Source: Paracoccaceae bacterium
Lineage (GTDB): Bacteria > Pseudomonadota > Alphaproteobacteria > Rhodobacterales > Rhodobacteraceae
Direction: 5' to 3'
Assembly (NCBI GenBank): GCA_020832655.1
Contig: JAFIEF010000012.1
Location: forward strand, 1-64,000
Length of the DNA: 64,000 nt
In this document: in pieces, positions 8,224 to 17,648 of the stretch
Layout: every line of letters starts with the position of its first letter
How positions within the stretch are numbered: position 1 is the stretch's first letter
The notes under the pieces: model-generated
What the model was told of the DNA's origin: nothing
The model's input: the letters and a program-made list of their open reading frames with translations, nothing else
Database searches by the model: none
Position numbers and translations under genes: made by a program

Positions 8224-8886
8224 ATGTCCTGGACCGACGAACGTGTCGAATTGCTGAAAAAACTGTGGATGGAGGGGCAATCCGCCTCTCAGATCGCGAA
8301 ACAGCTTGGAGGGGTGACGCGCAACGCGGTGATTGGCAAGGTGCATCGGCTGGGGCTGTCCAACCGCAACACCCCCGAGGCAGAGGCCGCATCTGCCGCA
8401 CCAGGCACGGCACAACCGCGCGTAGAGACACGCAGCGAAAAGCCTGCCGAGGTCAAGCCCAAGGCAGCCGAAGCCCCTGCCACTGCACCTGTCGTTGATC
8501 TGGCAGAGGCCAAGGCCAAGCGCGAGAGCCGCGCCGAAGCCGCGCCGCAGCCATCCACCACCACCTCCACCACCCCGGAGTCAGAGCAACCCGTCGCTTA
8601 TACGCCCCGGCCGATCATTCCCGCAGGCCAGCCCCTGCCGCCGCAACCCTCGACCGACGAGATCGACCCAGAGGCACTGGCCACGGTGCGCGAAGTTGAA
8701 AAGACCGCCCGCAAATTGTCGCTGATGGAACTGACCGAGCGGACATGCAAATGGCCCATCGGCGACCCCGCGACCGAAGAATTCTGGTTTTGCGGCCTGC
8801 CGGTCAAACCCGGCAAACCCTATTGCGAAGCCCATGTCGCGGTCGCCTTTCAACCCATGAGCAGCCGCCGCGACCGCAAACGCTGA
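8224..8886 (+). CDS. gcrA: GcrA cell cycle regulator
   Basis: A 220-residue protein. The N-terminus (MSWTDERVELLKKLWMEG, then QIAKQLGGVTRNAVIGKVHR) is the GcrA helix-turn-helix, which in Caulobacter binds GANTC-methylated promoters with sigma70. The middle (residues about 50-155) is Pro/Ala/Glu-rich and probably disordered. The C-terminus carries the conserved Cys/His cluster (CKWPIGDP, FCGLPV, YCEAHVAVAF), the sigma70-interacting part. The ATG at 8224 is the family start; the longer in-frame ORF from 8035 is not conserved. Confidence 0.94.
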   Translation: MSWTDERVELLKKLWMEGQSASQIAKQLGGVTRNAVIGKVHRLGLSNRNTPEAEAASAAPGTAQPRVETRSEKPAEVKPKAAEAPATAPVVDLAEAKAKRESRAEAAPQPSTTTSTTPESEQPVAYTPRPIIPAGQPLPPQPSTDEIDPEALATVREVEKTARKLSLMELTERTCKWPIGDPATEEFWFCGLPVKPGKPYCEAHVAVAFQPMSSRRDRKR

Positions 8887-8899
8887 CGCCCCGTTGGTG

Positions 8900-9586
8900 T
8901 CAGTCGGGTTTGGCGGGGCTTTGCTGCGCCAGACGCTGCGCCTGGGTGATCCAGTTGTCGCGCTGGATGCGGCCCTTGAAATTCAACGTCGCATCAACCC
9001 AGTCGATTTCCGCCTGTGACCATCCGGCGATCTGCCAGAAATGGTAGACGCCCATCTTGTTGAGCTTGCCTTCCAGAACCGGGCCGACACCGTTGATCCG
9101 CTTAAGGTCATCGGCCACCCCTTGCGGCCCGTCCAGCATGGCGGGTGATGCGGGGGCGGATTGCGCTGGTGCAGCGGCTGCAACAGGCGCGTCGGCATCC
9201 GGCGCGGGACGATCCACCAAGGCTGCCCCCCCTGACGGGGCCATATTGGTGGTGTCCGTGTCAGGGTCGGCCTGACGCAGATCTTGCTGGACAGGCGCTT
9301 GCGGTGCGGGGTCTGCCTTCGTTGCCGATACCGCCCCGGTAGCTGCGCGTTCGGCCAATAGTGCCGGTGCCTGTGGCATCTGCTGCGTTTCGGACCCCGA
9401 TCCACCGCCCATTGCGAAGCTGAACACAAGCCCGATGATCAGGGTCACCATCAGCCCCATCAGGATTGCGGGCAGCCAGGACAGGCCATAGGCGAACAGC
9501 GCGATCCCGCAGGTAAGGACGCCAAGGCCGATGGCACTGACCCAGCCTTGCAGCAAATGCGCTTCTCGGGAATTCGAACCGGACAT
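8900..9586 (-). CDS. Membrane-anchored helix-hairpin-helix protein
   Basis: A 228-residue protein. Residues about 12-57 hold two membrane helices; about 60-160 is a Pro/Ala-rich linker; about 165-222 is a helix-hairpin-helix domain (LKRINGVGPVLEGKLNKMGV, then FWQIAGWSQAEIDWVD). The same domain is fused to NuoE-like proteins and to 'flap-endonuclease-like' proteins in Rhodobacterales. It could bind DNA or protein at the membrane. The ATG at 9586 has AGAGG 6-7 bases upstream; the upstream extension to 9661 is unlikely. No function can be assigned. Confidence 0.8.
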   Translation of the reverse strand: MSGSNSREAHLLQGWVSAIGLGVLTCGIALFAYGLSWLPAILMGLMVTLIIGLVFSFAMGGGSGSETQQMPQAPALLAERAATGAVSATKADPAPQAPVQQDLRQADPDTDTTNMAPSGGAALVDRPAPDADAPVAAAAPAQSAPASPAMLDGPQGVADDLKRINGVGPVLEGKLNKMGVYHFWQIAGWSQAEIDWVDATLNFKGRIQRDNWITQAQRLAQQSPAKPD

Positions 9587-9802
9587 GATGAACCTCTTGA
9601 TCAGGACTGCAAGATAGTGATGCCCGGAATTCCAGGACATGGCAACAAAAACAACGGACATGCGGGCGCGGCGCTGTTATCCCGGCTGCTCGGACTGGCG
9701 CTAAGCCGCTCGCCGTGGCATCGCGATGGGCAAGACCACCATGAACAGCCTTGCAAACCGACAACACAGCGCATAATCTGGAATCATTCTAAAAGGTGCC
9801 GA

Positions 9803-10543
9803 ATGACCGAACCGACCATTCTGCTTGTCTTCATCGCTGCATTGATTACCGCACTGGCAACCGGGCTGGGGGCGTTGCCGCTGCTGGCGATGCGCCGTGT
9901 GACCCCGCGCGCGCTGGCCTATGGCAATGCGGTCGCTGCGGGGCTGATGCTGGCCGCAACCTTCAGCCTTGTGGTTGAAGGGTTCGTGTTTTCCGGGCAG
10001 CGCACGATCATCGGGCTGGGGCTGGGGCTGGCCGGGATTTGGGTGGCAAAGCGCTGGCTGGACGGGCATGGCGATATCTCGATTGCCAACACCAATGGCA
10101 CCGATGCGCTGAAGATCCTGCTGATCATGGGGGTGATGACGGCGCATTCCGCGGCCGAGGGGGTGGGCGTCGGCGTGGCCTATGGCAGCGGGCGCGAATT
10201 GGGCGATTTCATCACCATTGCCATCGCGCTGCACAATATCCCCGAGGGGTTGGCCATTGCGCTGGTGATGGTGCCGCGCGGGGCATCGGTGGGCAAGGCG
10301 GCATGGTGGAGCATCCTGTCCTCTGCCCCCCAACCGCTGCTGGCGGTTCCGGCCTTTCTGTTCGTGCTCAGCTTCCAGCCTTTCCTGCCGGTCGGGCTGG
10401 GGCTGGCAGCGGGGGCAATGCTGTGGATGATCTTTTCCGAGCTTCTGCCCGAAGCAGGCGAACAGGTGGACCATTCGACGCTGGGCGTGATTGTGACCGC
10501 CGCATTCACCCTGATGATGGCCGTGACGCTGGTGATCGGCTGA
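9803..10543 (+). CDS. ZIP family divalent metal transporter
   Basis: A 246-residue membrane protein with about 8 membrane helices and both metal-binding signatures of ZIP transporters: HSAAEG (in MTAHSAAEGVGVG) and HNIPEG (in LHNIPEGLAIALV). It probably imports zinc or another divalent metal across the inner membrane. The ATG at 9803 starts directly before the first hydrophobic helix, and the in-frame upstream extension looks non-coding. It stands alone between opposite-strand and secreted-protein genes. Confidence 0.9.
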   Translation: MTEPTILLVFIAALITALATGLGALPLLAMRRVTPRALAYGNAVAAGLMLAATFSLVVEGFVFSGQRTIIGLGLGLAGIWVAKRWLDGHGDISIANTNGTDALKILLIMGVMTAHSAAEGVGVGVAYGSGRELGDFITIAIALHNIPEGLAIALVMVPRGASVGKAAWWSILSSAPQPLLAVPAFLFVLSFQPFLPVGLGLAAGAMLWMIFSELLPEAGEQVDHSTLGVIVTAAFTLMMAVTLVIG

Positions 10544-10681
10544 TATCAGTGCCGTGTCTTGCCGCGCAGGTCACACACGCAATGGTGATTGCGACATATC
10601 GCCATGTTTGAATTCGTCAGCGGGTCTGCAAGCCTGCCCGCAACCGGACATGCTCCGGCAGTCAGACATGGAAAGGACATT

Positions 10682-11128
10682 ATGATGAACATGATCCACA
10701 CCACCCTTCTGGGGGCCGCGCTTGCGTTGACAACTACTGGTGCCGCGCTGGCCGACACATCCGACAAGCTGGTCACGGTCGTCACATCGAAAAACCCGCA
10801 AACCCAGCTCATGGCGATGGTTCTGACCACTCAGGCGGTGATGGAACACGGGGCCGAGGCACGCATTTTGCTGTGCGGGGCGGGCGGTGATCTGGCGTTG
10901 CGCGATGCGCCCGAAAGCGCCACCGCCCCGCAGCCGCCGCGCGATGTCAGCCCACAAGGCATGTTGCAAAACCTGATGAATAACGGCGTCACGGTCGAGG
11001 TTTGCGCGATCTACCTGCCGGGCATGGGCGCAGACGCGTCGCTGCTGCTGGAGGGGGTGGGCGTGGCACAACCCCCGGCAATGGCGGGCGCGATGCTGGA
11101 TCAGGATGCGCGCATCTGGTCGTTCTGA
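10682..11128 (+). CDS. Secreted DsrE-like protein
   Basis: A 148-residue protein with a signal peptide (residues about 1-24, ending ALADTS) and a DsrE/DsrF-like alpha/beta fold: a VVTSKNP first strand, QTQLMAMVLTTQAV helix, and Cys residues in ILLCGAGG and VEVCAIYLPGMG. The family includes small sulfur-relay and predicted peroxiredoxin-like proteins. A periplasmic location is unusual for classic DsrE and suggests a redox or sulfur role there, which is inference. AAAGGA upstream supports the ATG at 10682 (ATG at 10685 is possible). Confidence 0.75.
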   Translation: MMNMIHTTLLGAALALTTTGAALADTSDKLVTVVTSKNPQTQLMAMVLTTQAVMEHGAEARILLCGAGGDLALRDAPESATAPQPPRDVSPQGMLQNLMNNGVTVEVCAIYLPGMGADASLLLEGVGVAQPPAMAGAMLDQDARIWSF

Positions 11129-11145
11129 TCCGGCAGGACCATTCT

Positions 11146-12018
11146 TCAGTCGGGCTGCAACACGGCGGACAGGCGCTGCTTGATTGCCGCTGTCGCAGCC
11201 TGCACCTTGGCCGAGCGGTGCAGATCGACATGGGTCACCAGCCACAGTTCCGACGCCCAGTCCGGCTGCGGCGCAATGACCTGTGTCACCCCGTCCCCCG
11301 CCAGGGTCGGGGTCATGAAGCCAAGCCCCAGACCGGCGCGGATGGCGGCATGACAGCTTGCGCTGTCATTGCTGCGCAAAACGATGCGCTGCCCCGACTG
11401 TTCCAGCCACTTGCCATAGGGCGCGCGCACGTTCTCGGCGGTGATAAACCCGTGCCCCGACAGCCCTTCCGGACCATCCGGCTTGCCATGCGTGTCCAGA
11501 TAGGCGGGACTGGCATAAAGACCGACCGGCAACTTCCCCAGATTCTGGACAACATTGTCCGGCTCTGACGGGCGCTGACCCGCGCGGATCGCGACATGGG
11601 CTTCGCCATATTCCAGTTGCAGCACTCGCGTTTCGGTACGCAGACAAGGCGTCAGGCCCGGATGCGCGGTCAGCAGATCGGCAATCGCGGGCATCACCAG
11701 CGGGCTGAGTTCGGGCACAGTGGTCACGATCAGATCGCCGGTGATTCCGGTCTGCAGACCCTGCAGCCGCGCGGCCAGCGCCTCGAACCCCTGTTCGGCA
11801 CTTCCCGCCACCTCTGCCAGCGCCAGACCGGCCTCGGTCGGGGCATAGCCCTTGGCGTGGCGCTGGAACAGCTTGACGCCAAGCCGGTCTTCCAGCGCGT
11901 CGATATGGCGGATCACCGTGGCATGATGCACCCCCAGCGCCTGCGCCGCGCCGCTGACCGTGCCCGCGCGCGCAACCTTCAGCGCAGTGCGCAATTCATC
12001 CCAGGGGGCAAGGCTCAT
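11146..12018 (-). CDS. LysR family transcriptional regulator
   Basis: A 290-residue protein of normal LysR length. The N-terminal winged helix-turn-helix (residues 8-66) contains GTVSGAAQALGVHHATVIRHI, seen here as SGAAQALGVHHATVIRHID; the C-terminal substrate-binding domain spans about 90-290. AAGGAG 8 bases before the ATG supports the start. Its convergent neighbour is the DsrE-like gene, and nagZ lies upstream on the same strand. No divergently transcribed target gene is present, so the regulon cannot be guessed. Confidence 0.9.
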   Translation of the reverse strand: MSLAPWDELRTALKVARAGTVSGAAQALGVHHATVIRHIDALEDRLGVKLFQRHAKGYAPTEAGLALAEVAGSAEQGFEALAARLQGLQTGITGDLIVTTVPELSPLVMPAIADLLTAHPGLTPCLRTETRVLQLEYGEAHVAIRAGQRPSEPDNVVQNLGKLPVGLYASPAYLDTHGKPDGPEGLSGHGFITAENVRAPYGKWLEQSGQRIVLRSNDSASCHAAIRAGLGLGFMTPTLAGDGVTQVIAPQPDWASELWLVTHVDLHRSAKVQAATAAIKQRLSAVLQPD

Positions 12019-12070
12019 GATGATGGCTCCTTGAAAGGTCGGACAAGTTGGACAGGCCCGAAGGGCAGTG

Positions 12071-13078
12071 TCAAGCGTGCGCCATCAGATGATCATATTC
12101 ACCCCGCAGCGCGTCCAGATCAGCGTCATCGGGGCGCACACGCTGCGCAAGGGCACGCGCGCTGCGCGCTTGCGCGTTTGGGGGCAAGGGCGGGCAGGCA
12201 TCTGCCAGTGCTGCCATTTCACCCATCTCGCCATTGCAATGCAGCACCAGATCGCAGCCCGCCCCAAGCGCCGCGCGCGCGCGCGCCGCCACCGGGCCGC
12301 GCAGCGCCTGCATCGAGATGTCATCGCTCATCAGCAGCCCGTCAAACCCCAGATCTTGGCGGATCAGGGCAATCATGCGCGCCGACAGGGTTGCCGGGGC
12401 ATCCGGGTCGATCTGCGCATAGACGACATGCGCGCTCATCGCCAGTGGCAGGTCGGCCAGCGCGCGAAAAGGCGCGAAATCGCTCTGCGCCAGAAGATCA
12501 GCCGCTGCATCGACCTGGGGCAAATCGACATGGCTGTCCAGATCCGCCCGCCCCTGGCCCGGAATATGTTTCAGCACCGGCAGCACCCCGCCCGCGCGCA
12601 ACCCGTCCGCCATTGCGCGCGCGCGCGCCGCCACGCTGGCGGCATCACTGCCATAGCAGCGATTGCGCAGGATCGGATGGGTCCGCTCGCAGGCAATATC
12701 AGCCAGCGGCGCGCAATTGACATCAATGCCCACCGCGCGCAGCTCTGCCGCGATCAGCCGCCCGCGCAGATACATGGCGCGCACCGGGTCGCGGGCCCGC
12801 ATTCCCTGATCCAGCGCCGGCATCCAGTCGCGCCAATGCGGTGCGCGCAGGCGCTGCACCCGCCCGCCTTCCTGATCAATCAGCATCGGCAGGTTGCGGC
12901 CTACGGCATCACGCCAGTCACCCGTCAGGGCACGAAGCTGCGCAGGTGTGTCGATATTGCGCGCAAATAAGATCGCGCCCCAGGGCTGCGCGCGCGCCAC
13001 AAAGCGCTGCTCTGCCCGTGTCAGCCGCAGCCCCGCACAGCCGTAGATCACCGCGCGCGGCGGCGCGGATGTGCTCAT
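12071..13078 (-). CDS. nagZ: Beta-N-acetylhexosaminidase NagZ (GH3)
   Basis: A 335-residue cytoplasmic glycoside hydrolase family 3 enzyme that removes GlcNAc from GlcNAc-anhydroMurNAc peptides in cell-wall recycling. Visible motifs are LIDQEGGRVQRL near the N-terminus, the catalytic loop LKHIPGQGRADLDSH (Asp-Ser-His dyad present) and the nucleophile segment LLMSDDISM. The loop reads PGQG where most NagZ have PGHG. The ATG overlaps the stop of the SPOR gene (ATGA), so the two are translationally coupled. MurQ, a later step of MurNAc recycling, is also encoded in this window. Confidence 0.92.
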   Translation of the reverse strand: MSTSAPPRAVIYGCAGLRLTRAEQRFVARAQPWGAILFARNIDTPAQLRALTGDWRDAVGRNLPMLIDQEGGRVQRLRAPHWRDWMPALDQGMRARDPVRAMYLRGRLIAAELRAVGIDVNCAPLADIACERTHPILRNRCYGSDAASVAARARAMADGLRAGGVLPVLKHIPGQGRADLDSHVDLPQVDAAADLLAQSDFAPFRALADLPLAMSAHVVYAQIDPDAPATLSARMIALIRQDLGFDGLLMSDDISMQALRGPVAARARAALGAGCDLVLHCNGEMGEMAALADACPPLPPNAQARSARALAQRVRPDDADLDALRGEYDHLMAHA

Positions 13079-14352
13079 CGCACCAGAACCGGAATACAAT
13101 CCACCTGACCGTCGACCAGCGCCGCGCAGAAGCGGCGCGCGTCGCGCTCATCCTCGAAGCCATGCGCGCGCAGACGATAGAACACCGATCCGCCGCTATG
13201 GGCGGCCTCGATCACGCGGCCACGATCATCCAGCAGCGGCGCGAAGCGACGCGCCAGCCCGTCCCAGGCGCTCTGTGCTGCCGCGACGCTTTCATAAGCC
13301 CCAAGCTGCACCAGCCGCGTACCCGGCCCGATGCTGGCGGGGTCGATATCCAGCCCCTGCCTTGCGCCAAAGCCCTGCGCGACAGAACTGGCAATGGCGC
13401 TGGCCAGATCATCACCCTGATCCGCGCTGCTGGCCGCGCCGGAAGAACCGGCCGGGCTGCCGCCAGAGCGAGCAGGCGCCGCCGCAAGATCGGCCCCGCG
13501 CGCGGGCGGACGCGGCGAACGCGTCACCGCCAGACGGTTGGGCGCGTTGAAGCCCAGCGGTTCCGCCGCCCGCGGCAGATCACGCTGCAAGGCCACCGGA
13601 ATGGCAAGGCTGTCACCGCCACGCAGAATATCCGACGGGGCGGTTTCCGCCGGGCTGGTCGCGCCGCGCGGGCTGCCAGAGGCCGCAGGCGCAATATCCT
13701 GCGCCCCCAGCCCCGGACCGCTGGGCGCAAGGATAATCTCATCAGCCGCGGCGCTTTCCCCGTTGCCGACAAGTTCATTGATGCTCAGCCCCTGAAATGC
13801 GGCCTGACGCCCGCCGGGGTCGTCGGGGGCGAGCCGGTGCGGCCCCTCCAGCGCGCGCACCACCGGCACGCCGGACACATCGCGCTGGATCATCTGCCAC
13901 GTCCATACCCCTGCCGCCGCGACCAGCACCAAAGAGATCACAGCCCCCGCGGCATGAAGCACGGCACGCGGACGCAGCCCTGCCCTGTCCTGCACCCCAT
14001 TTGAATGCGGGTATGGGTGCGGCGGGTGGTCGGGCGCATAGCCGTGATAGCCATGATAGCCGCTGGCGGGGTCATGATGGTGTGCCGCCTGCGCGGCGGG
14101 ATGCGCATAGCCATGATGGGGGTGATGATAAGCGGCAGGATATGCCCGGGCTGCGGGTCCGGGGGGCTGCGACGCATGCGAATGCACGGGATTCAGTGCG
14201 CCGTCAGAATACCAATGCGGCTGCGCTGCGCCGTCATGCCAGTCAGAGGCACCGCGATACGGATGATCATGTGCCGCCCAGGTGCCGTGATCATGCGCCC
14301 TATGCGCCTGTGCATCACTCATCCCGGCCGGAAAATACCTGCTCTCGCCCAT
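13075..14352 (-). CDS. SPOR-domain protein with His-rich N-terminus
   Basis: A 425-residue protein. Residues 1-115 are exceptionally rich in His, Tyr, Pro and Ala (HDHPYRGASDWHD, YHHPHHGYAHPAAQAAHHH). A single membrane helix follows at about 130-150. A low-complexity periplasmic linker comes next, and the last ~75 residues are a SPOR domain (RLVQLGAYESVAAAQSAWDG) that binds denuded septal peptidoglycan. The gene lies between argS and nagZ, the usual Rhodobacterales order. A GAGG site supports the start. The His-rich cytoplasmic tail is unusual and may bind metal. Confidence 0.87.
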   Translation of the reverse strand: MGESRYFPAGMSDAQAHRAHDHGTWAAHDHPYRGASDWHDGAAQPHWYSDGALNPVHSHASQPPGPAARAYPAAYHHPHHGYAHPAAQAAHHHDPASGYHGYHGYAPDHPPHPYPHSNGVQDRAGLRPRAVLHAAGAVISLVLVAAAGVWTWQMIQRDVSGVPVVRALEGPHRLAPDDPGGRQAAFQGLSINELVGNGESAAADEIILAPSGPGLGAQDIAPAASGSPRGATSPAETAPSDILRGGDSLAIPVALQRDLPRAAEPLGFNAPNRLAVTRSPRPPARGADLAAAPARSGGSPAGSSGAASSADQGDDLASAIASSVAQGFGARQGLDIDPASIGPGTRLVQLGAYESVAAAQSAWDGLARRFAPLLDDRGRVIEAAHSGGSVFYRLRAHGFEDERDARRFCAALVDGQVDCIPVLVR

Positions 14353-14543
14353 AACTGCCTCTTACATGCGCAAAGGCCCGCCGGGCATCTGCGCCATAAT
14401 CTCTTCAGTCTTTGGCAAGCTGCCTGCTCGACACTGCCCATATTCGGATGCACTTTCGGCACCCTTTATTGTTATTTCGCGCGCCGGTAACGATATGCGC
14501 CGACACTGCGCAACCGGGTTGTTGACGCTACGCCGCTGATCAA

Positions 14544-16289
14544 TCAGCGCATTTCGTCCATCGGTTCAACGCCAAGAATAGCAAGACCTGCCGAAATAAC
14601 AACGGCTGATGCACGCGCCAGCGCGATTTTGGCCGCAGTTGTGGCATGATCGCCCTCTTGCACGAAGCGCAGGGCCGGGTTGTCATTGCCGCGATTCCAC
14701 AACGCGTGGAATTCTGCGGCCAGCTCTGACAGGTAGCCTGCCACACGATGGGGTTCATGGCTGCGCGCGGCGATTTCCACCAGCCGGGGCCATTCTGCCA
14801 GCTTGCGCATCAGCGCCAGTTCTGCCGGGTCGTCCAGCACCGCCAGATCGGCCTGCGCCAGCGCGGCATCATCGGTAGCCACGCCCATATCCGCAGCCTT
14901 GCGCAGAACCGAGCATACCCGTGCATGGGCATATTGCACATAAAAGACCGGGTTGTCCTTGGATTGCTCCAACACCTTGTCGAAATCGAAATCGAGCGTG
15001 GCATCATTCTTGCGCGTCAGCATCACGAAGCGGGTGACATCCGTGCCCACCATCTCGACCACATCGCGCAGGGTGACGAATGTGCCCGCGCGCTTCGACA
15101 TCTTGAAGGGTTCGCCATTCTTGTAAAGCTTCACCAACTGGATCAGCTTGATATCCAGCGGCACCTGGCCTGCCGACAGCGCCGAGACCGCCGCCTTCAT
15201 GCGCTTGACATAACCGCCATGATCGGCCCCGAAAATGTCGATCAGCATGTCAAAACCACGCGATATCTTATTGTAATGATAGGCAATATCCGGGGCAAAA
15301 TAAGTCCAGCTTCCATCCGATTTCCGGATCGGGCGGTCCACGTCATCGCCATGCACGGTAGAGCGGAACAGCGTTTGTTCGCGCGGCTCCCAGTCTTCGG
15401 GGGTCTTGCCCTTGGGCGGTTCCAGCACGCCCTGATAGATCAGCCCCTGCGCATCCAGCCGCGCGATTGCGGCCTCGATCTCGCCGGTGCCGTAAAGCGC
15501 CTTTTCGCTGGCATAGACATCCATCTCGACGCCAAGTGCTGCCAGATCGGCGCGGATCATGGCCATCATCCGGTCAGTGGCGAAGTCGCGCACGATCTCC
15601 AGCCACTCGGCTTCGGGGGCATTCAGGAAACGCTGGCCAAATTCGGCTTTCAACGCTTCGCCAACCTCGATCAGATATTCGCCGGGGTATAGCCCCTCGG
15701 CAATTTCCGGCGACAGGCCATGCACCTCGCGGTAGCGTTCATAGGCCGAACGCGCCAGCACATCGACCTGCGCGCCGCCATCATTGATGTAATACTCGCG
15801 CGTCACGTCATAGCCCGCAAAGGCCAGCAGCTTCGACAGCGCATCGCCCACCACCGCGCCGCGGGTATGGCCGACATGCATCGGGCCAGTGGGGTTGGCA
15901 GAGACGAACTCGACATTGACGCGCTGGCCCTGCCCCAGATCAGAGCGGCCGAACGCCGTGCCCAGCCGCAAGGCCGCGCGCGGCACCGCCTGCCAGACCG
16001 AGGGCGCAAGCCGCAAATTCAGGAACCCCGGACCGGCCACTTCGGCGCTGAGGATACGCGCATCAGCGGCCAGCTTTGCTGCCAGAGCATCGGCAATCTC
16101 GCGCGGTTTGCGGCCCGCGGGCTTGGCCAGCACCATCGCGGCATTGGTGGCCATGTCGCCATGCGCGGCATCGCGCGGCGGTTCGACCGCAACATTGGCC
16201 AGATCCAGCCCCGCAGGCAGGCTGCCATCGACTTCCATCGCCTGAAGGCAGTCCAGCACCAATGCACGAATATCCGAAAACAGGTTCAT
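14544..16289 (-). CDS. argS: Arginyl-tRNA synthetase
   Basis: A 581-residue class I aminoacyl-tRNA synthetase. It shows the N-terminal Add-1 domain, the HIGH-type motif in [13 protein letters not shown] (about residue 120-132), the KMSK motif in [11 protein letters not shown] and the C-terminal DALR anticodon-binding domain. It charges tRNA-Arg. I chose the ATG at 16289 ([11 protein letters not shown]), the family N-terminus; the in-frame extension to 16346 runs into a repeat element. Downstream on the same strand come the SPOR gene and nagZ. Confidence 0.96.
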   Translation of the reverse strand: MNLFSDIRALVLDCLQAMEVDGSLPAGLDLANVAVEPPRDAAHGDMATNAAMVLAKPAGRKPREIADALAAKLAADARILSAEVAGPGFLNLRLAPSVWQAVPRAALRLGTAFGRSDLGQGQRVNVEFVSANPTGPMHVGHTRGAVVGDALSKLLAFAGYDVTREYYINDGGAQVDVLARSAYERYREVHGLSPEIAEGLYPGEYLIEVGEALKAEFGQRFLNAPEAEWLEIVRDFATDRMMAMIRADLAALGVEMDVYASEKALYGTGEIEAAIARLDAQGLIYQGVLEPPKGKTPEDWEPREQTLFRSTVHGDDVDRPIRKSDGSWTYFAPDIAYHYNKISRGFDMLIDIFGADHGGYVKRMKAAVSALSAGQVPLDIKLIQLVKLYKNGEPFKMSKRAGTFVTLRDVVEMVGTDVTRFVMLTRKNDATLDFDFDKVLEQSKDNPVFYVQYAHARVCSVLRKAADMGVATDDAALAQADLAVLDDPAELALMRKLAEWPRLVEIAARSHEPHRVAGYLSELAAEFHALWNRGNDNPALRFVQEGDHATTAAKIALARASAVVISAGLAILGVEPMDEMR

Positions 16290-16320
16290 CTTGTCCGTCC
16301 TTGTCTCTTGCCTCTGCCCC

Positions 16321-16423
16321 AGGGCGTAGACCGATAAGCCAGCCACCCTGCCCGGCGCGTCCCAAACCGCCGATATTTCGCGGAAATGCCGCCGGTGACG
16401 ACTGGTTTATCGCTCTACGCCCT
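16321..16423. repeat. ~100-bp palindromic element with 21-bp inverted ends between argS and mraY
   Basis: The left arm (16321-16341, AGGGCGTAGACCGATAAGCC...) and the right arm (16403-16423, TGGTTTATCGCTCTACGCCC...) are inverted repeats over 21 bp with two mismatches. The interior contains a second hairpin around ATTTCGCGGAAAT (16374-16386). It looks like a MITE or large REP-type unit. No clear target-site duplication is visible. It could also act as a transcription barrier after mraY. Confidence 0.6.
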
Positions 16424-16552
16424 AAGGCGTCACGGCACAGTCGTCAATGCCACACCCCCTTGTGCGCGGCGCGGCGGCCTGCGGCCCTGTCCCGGCGGGG
16501 ACAAGACAACCCGCTATCTGCCGAGGCCTCAACGACCTTGCAGATAGAGTTG

Positions 16553-17638
16553 CTAGCGAACCTTCAGCGTCGCCAGCCCGATCAGCGCCAACACCAGCGC
16601 GATGATCCAGAAGCGGATCACGATCTGCGGCTCGGCCCAGCCCTTCTTTTCGAAATGGTGATGGATCGGTGCCATCAGGAAGACGCGCTTGCCGGTGCGC
16701 TTGAAATACAGCACCTGGATGATCACCGACAATGTCTCGACCACAAAGATCCCGCCCACAATTGCCAGCACGATCTCGTGCTTGGTGGCCACGGCAATTG
16801 CCCCCAGCGCGCCGCCCAGCGCGAGCGACCCGGTATCGCCCATGAACACCGCCGCCGGTGGGGCATTATACCACAGAAAGCCCAACCCCCCGCCTGCCAG
16901 CGCCGCGGTGAAAACCAGAAGCTCCCCCACACCGGGCACGTAATGCACATCCAGATAGGCGGTAAAATCGACCCGCCCGACCGCATAGGCGATGATCCCC
17001 AGCGTGGTGGCCGCAATCATCACCGGCATGATCGCCAGCCCGTCCAGCCCGTCAGTCAGATTGACCGAATTGGCCGCGCCGACAATGACGAACGCGCCGA
17101 AGGGAATGAAGAACCATCCCAGATTGAGCAGCACTTCCTTGAACACCGGAATCGCAAGCTGGCCCTGCAATTGCGGCGGGTGCACCATCATCGCCGCCGC
17201 CGAGGCCAATAGCCCGATCAGAATGCCCAGCCCCAGCCGCACCCGCCCCGGAACGCCCCCGACATGGCCTTTCGAGACCTTGGCCAGATCATCGGCAAAA
17301 CCGATGGCCCCGAATGCAATTGTCACCAAAAGCACGATCCAGACATAGGGGTTGTCCAGCCGCGCCCATAGAAGCGTTGCCACGCATAACGCAGAAAGGA
17401 TCAGCAACCCCCCCATTGTCGGCGTGCCGGTCTTGGTCAGCAAATGGCTTTCCGGCCCGTCATCGCGGATCGGCTGGCCATTGCGCTGGCGGCGCTTGAG
17501 CATGTTGATCAGCGGCTTGCCGAAAATGAAGCCGAACAGCAGCGCAGTGAAGAACGCAGCCCCCGCCCGGAAGGTGATGAAGCGGAACAGGTTGAAGCCG
17601 GGAATGGTTCCTGCGAACTCTGTCAGGAAGTAAAACAT
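16553..17638 (-). CDS. mraY: Phospho-N-acetylmuramoyl-pentapeptide transferase
   Basis: A 361-residue membrane protein with about ten helices and MraY signatures: the Asp pair in [24 protein letters not shown] and [10 protein letters not shown], and a His-rich C-terminal loop ([12 protein letters not shown]). It transfers phospho-MurNAc-pentapeptide to undecaprenyl phosphate, making lipid I. The ATG at 17638 is the conserved start (MFYFLTEF); the longer frame upstream overlaps murF. It is the last gene of the dcw cluster visible in this window; the gene order is broken by the repeat element and argS. Confidence 0.97.
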   Translation of the reverse strand: MFYFLTEFAGTIPGFNLFRFITFRAGAAFFTALLFGFIFGKPLINMLKRRQRNGQPIRDDGPESHLLTKTGTPTMGGLLILSALCVATLLWARLDNPYVWIVLLVTIAFGAIGFADDLAKVSKGHVGGVPGRVRLGLGILIGLLASAAAMMVHPPQLQGQLAIPVFKEVLLNLGWFFIPFGAFVIVGAANSVNLTDGLDGLAIMPVMIAATTLGIIAYAVGRVDFTAYLDVHYVPGVGELLVFTAALAGGGLGFLWYNAPPAAVFMGDTGSLALGGALGAIAVATKHEIVLAIVGGIFVVETLSVIIQVLYFKRTGKRVFLMAPIHHHFEKKGWAEPQIVIRFWIIALVLALIGLATLKVR

Positions 17639-17648
17639 CTTGCGTCCT

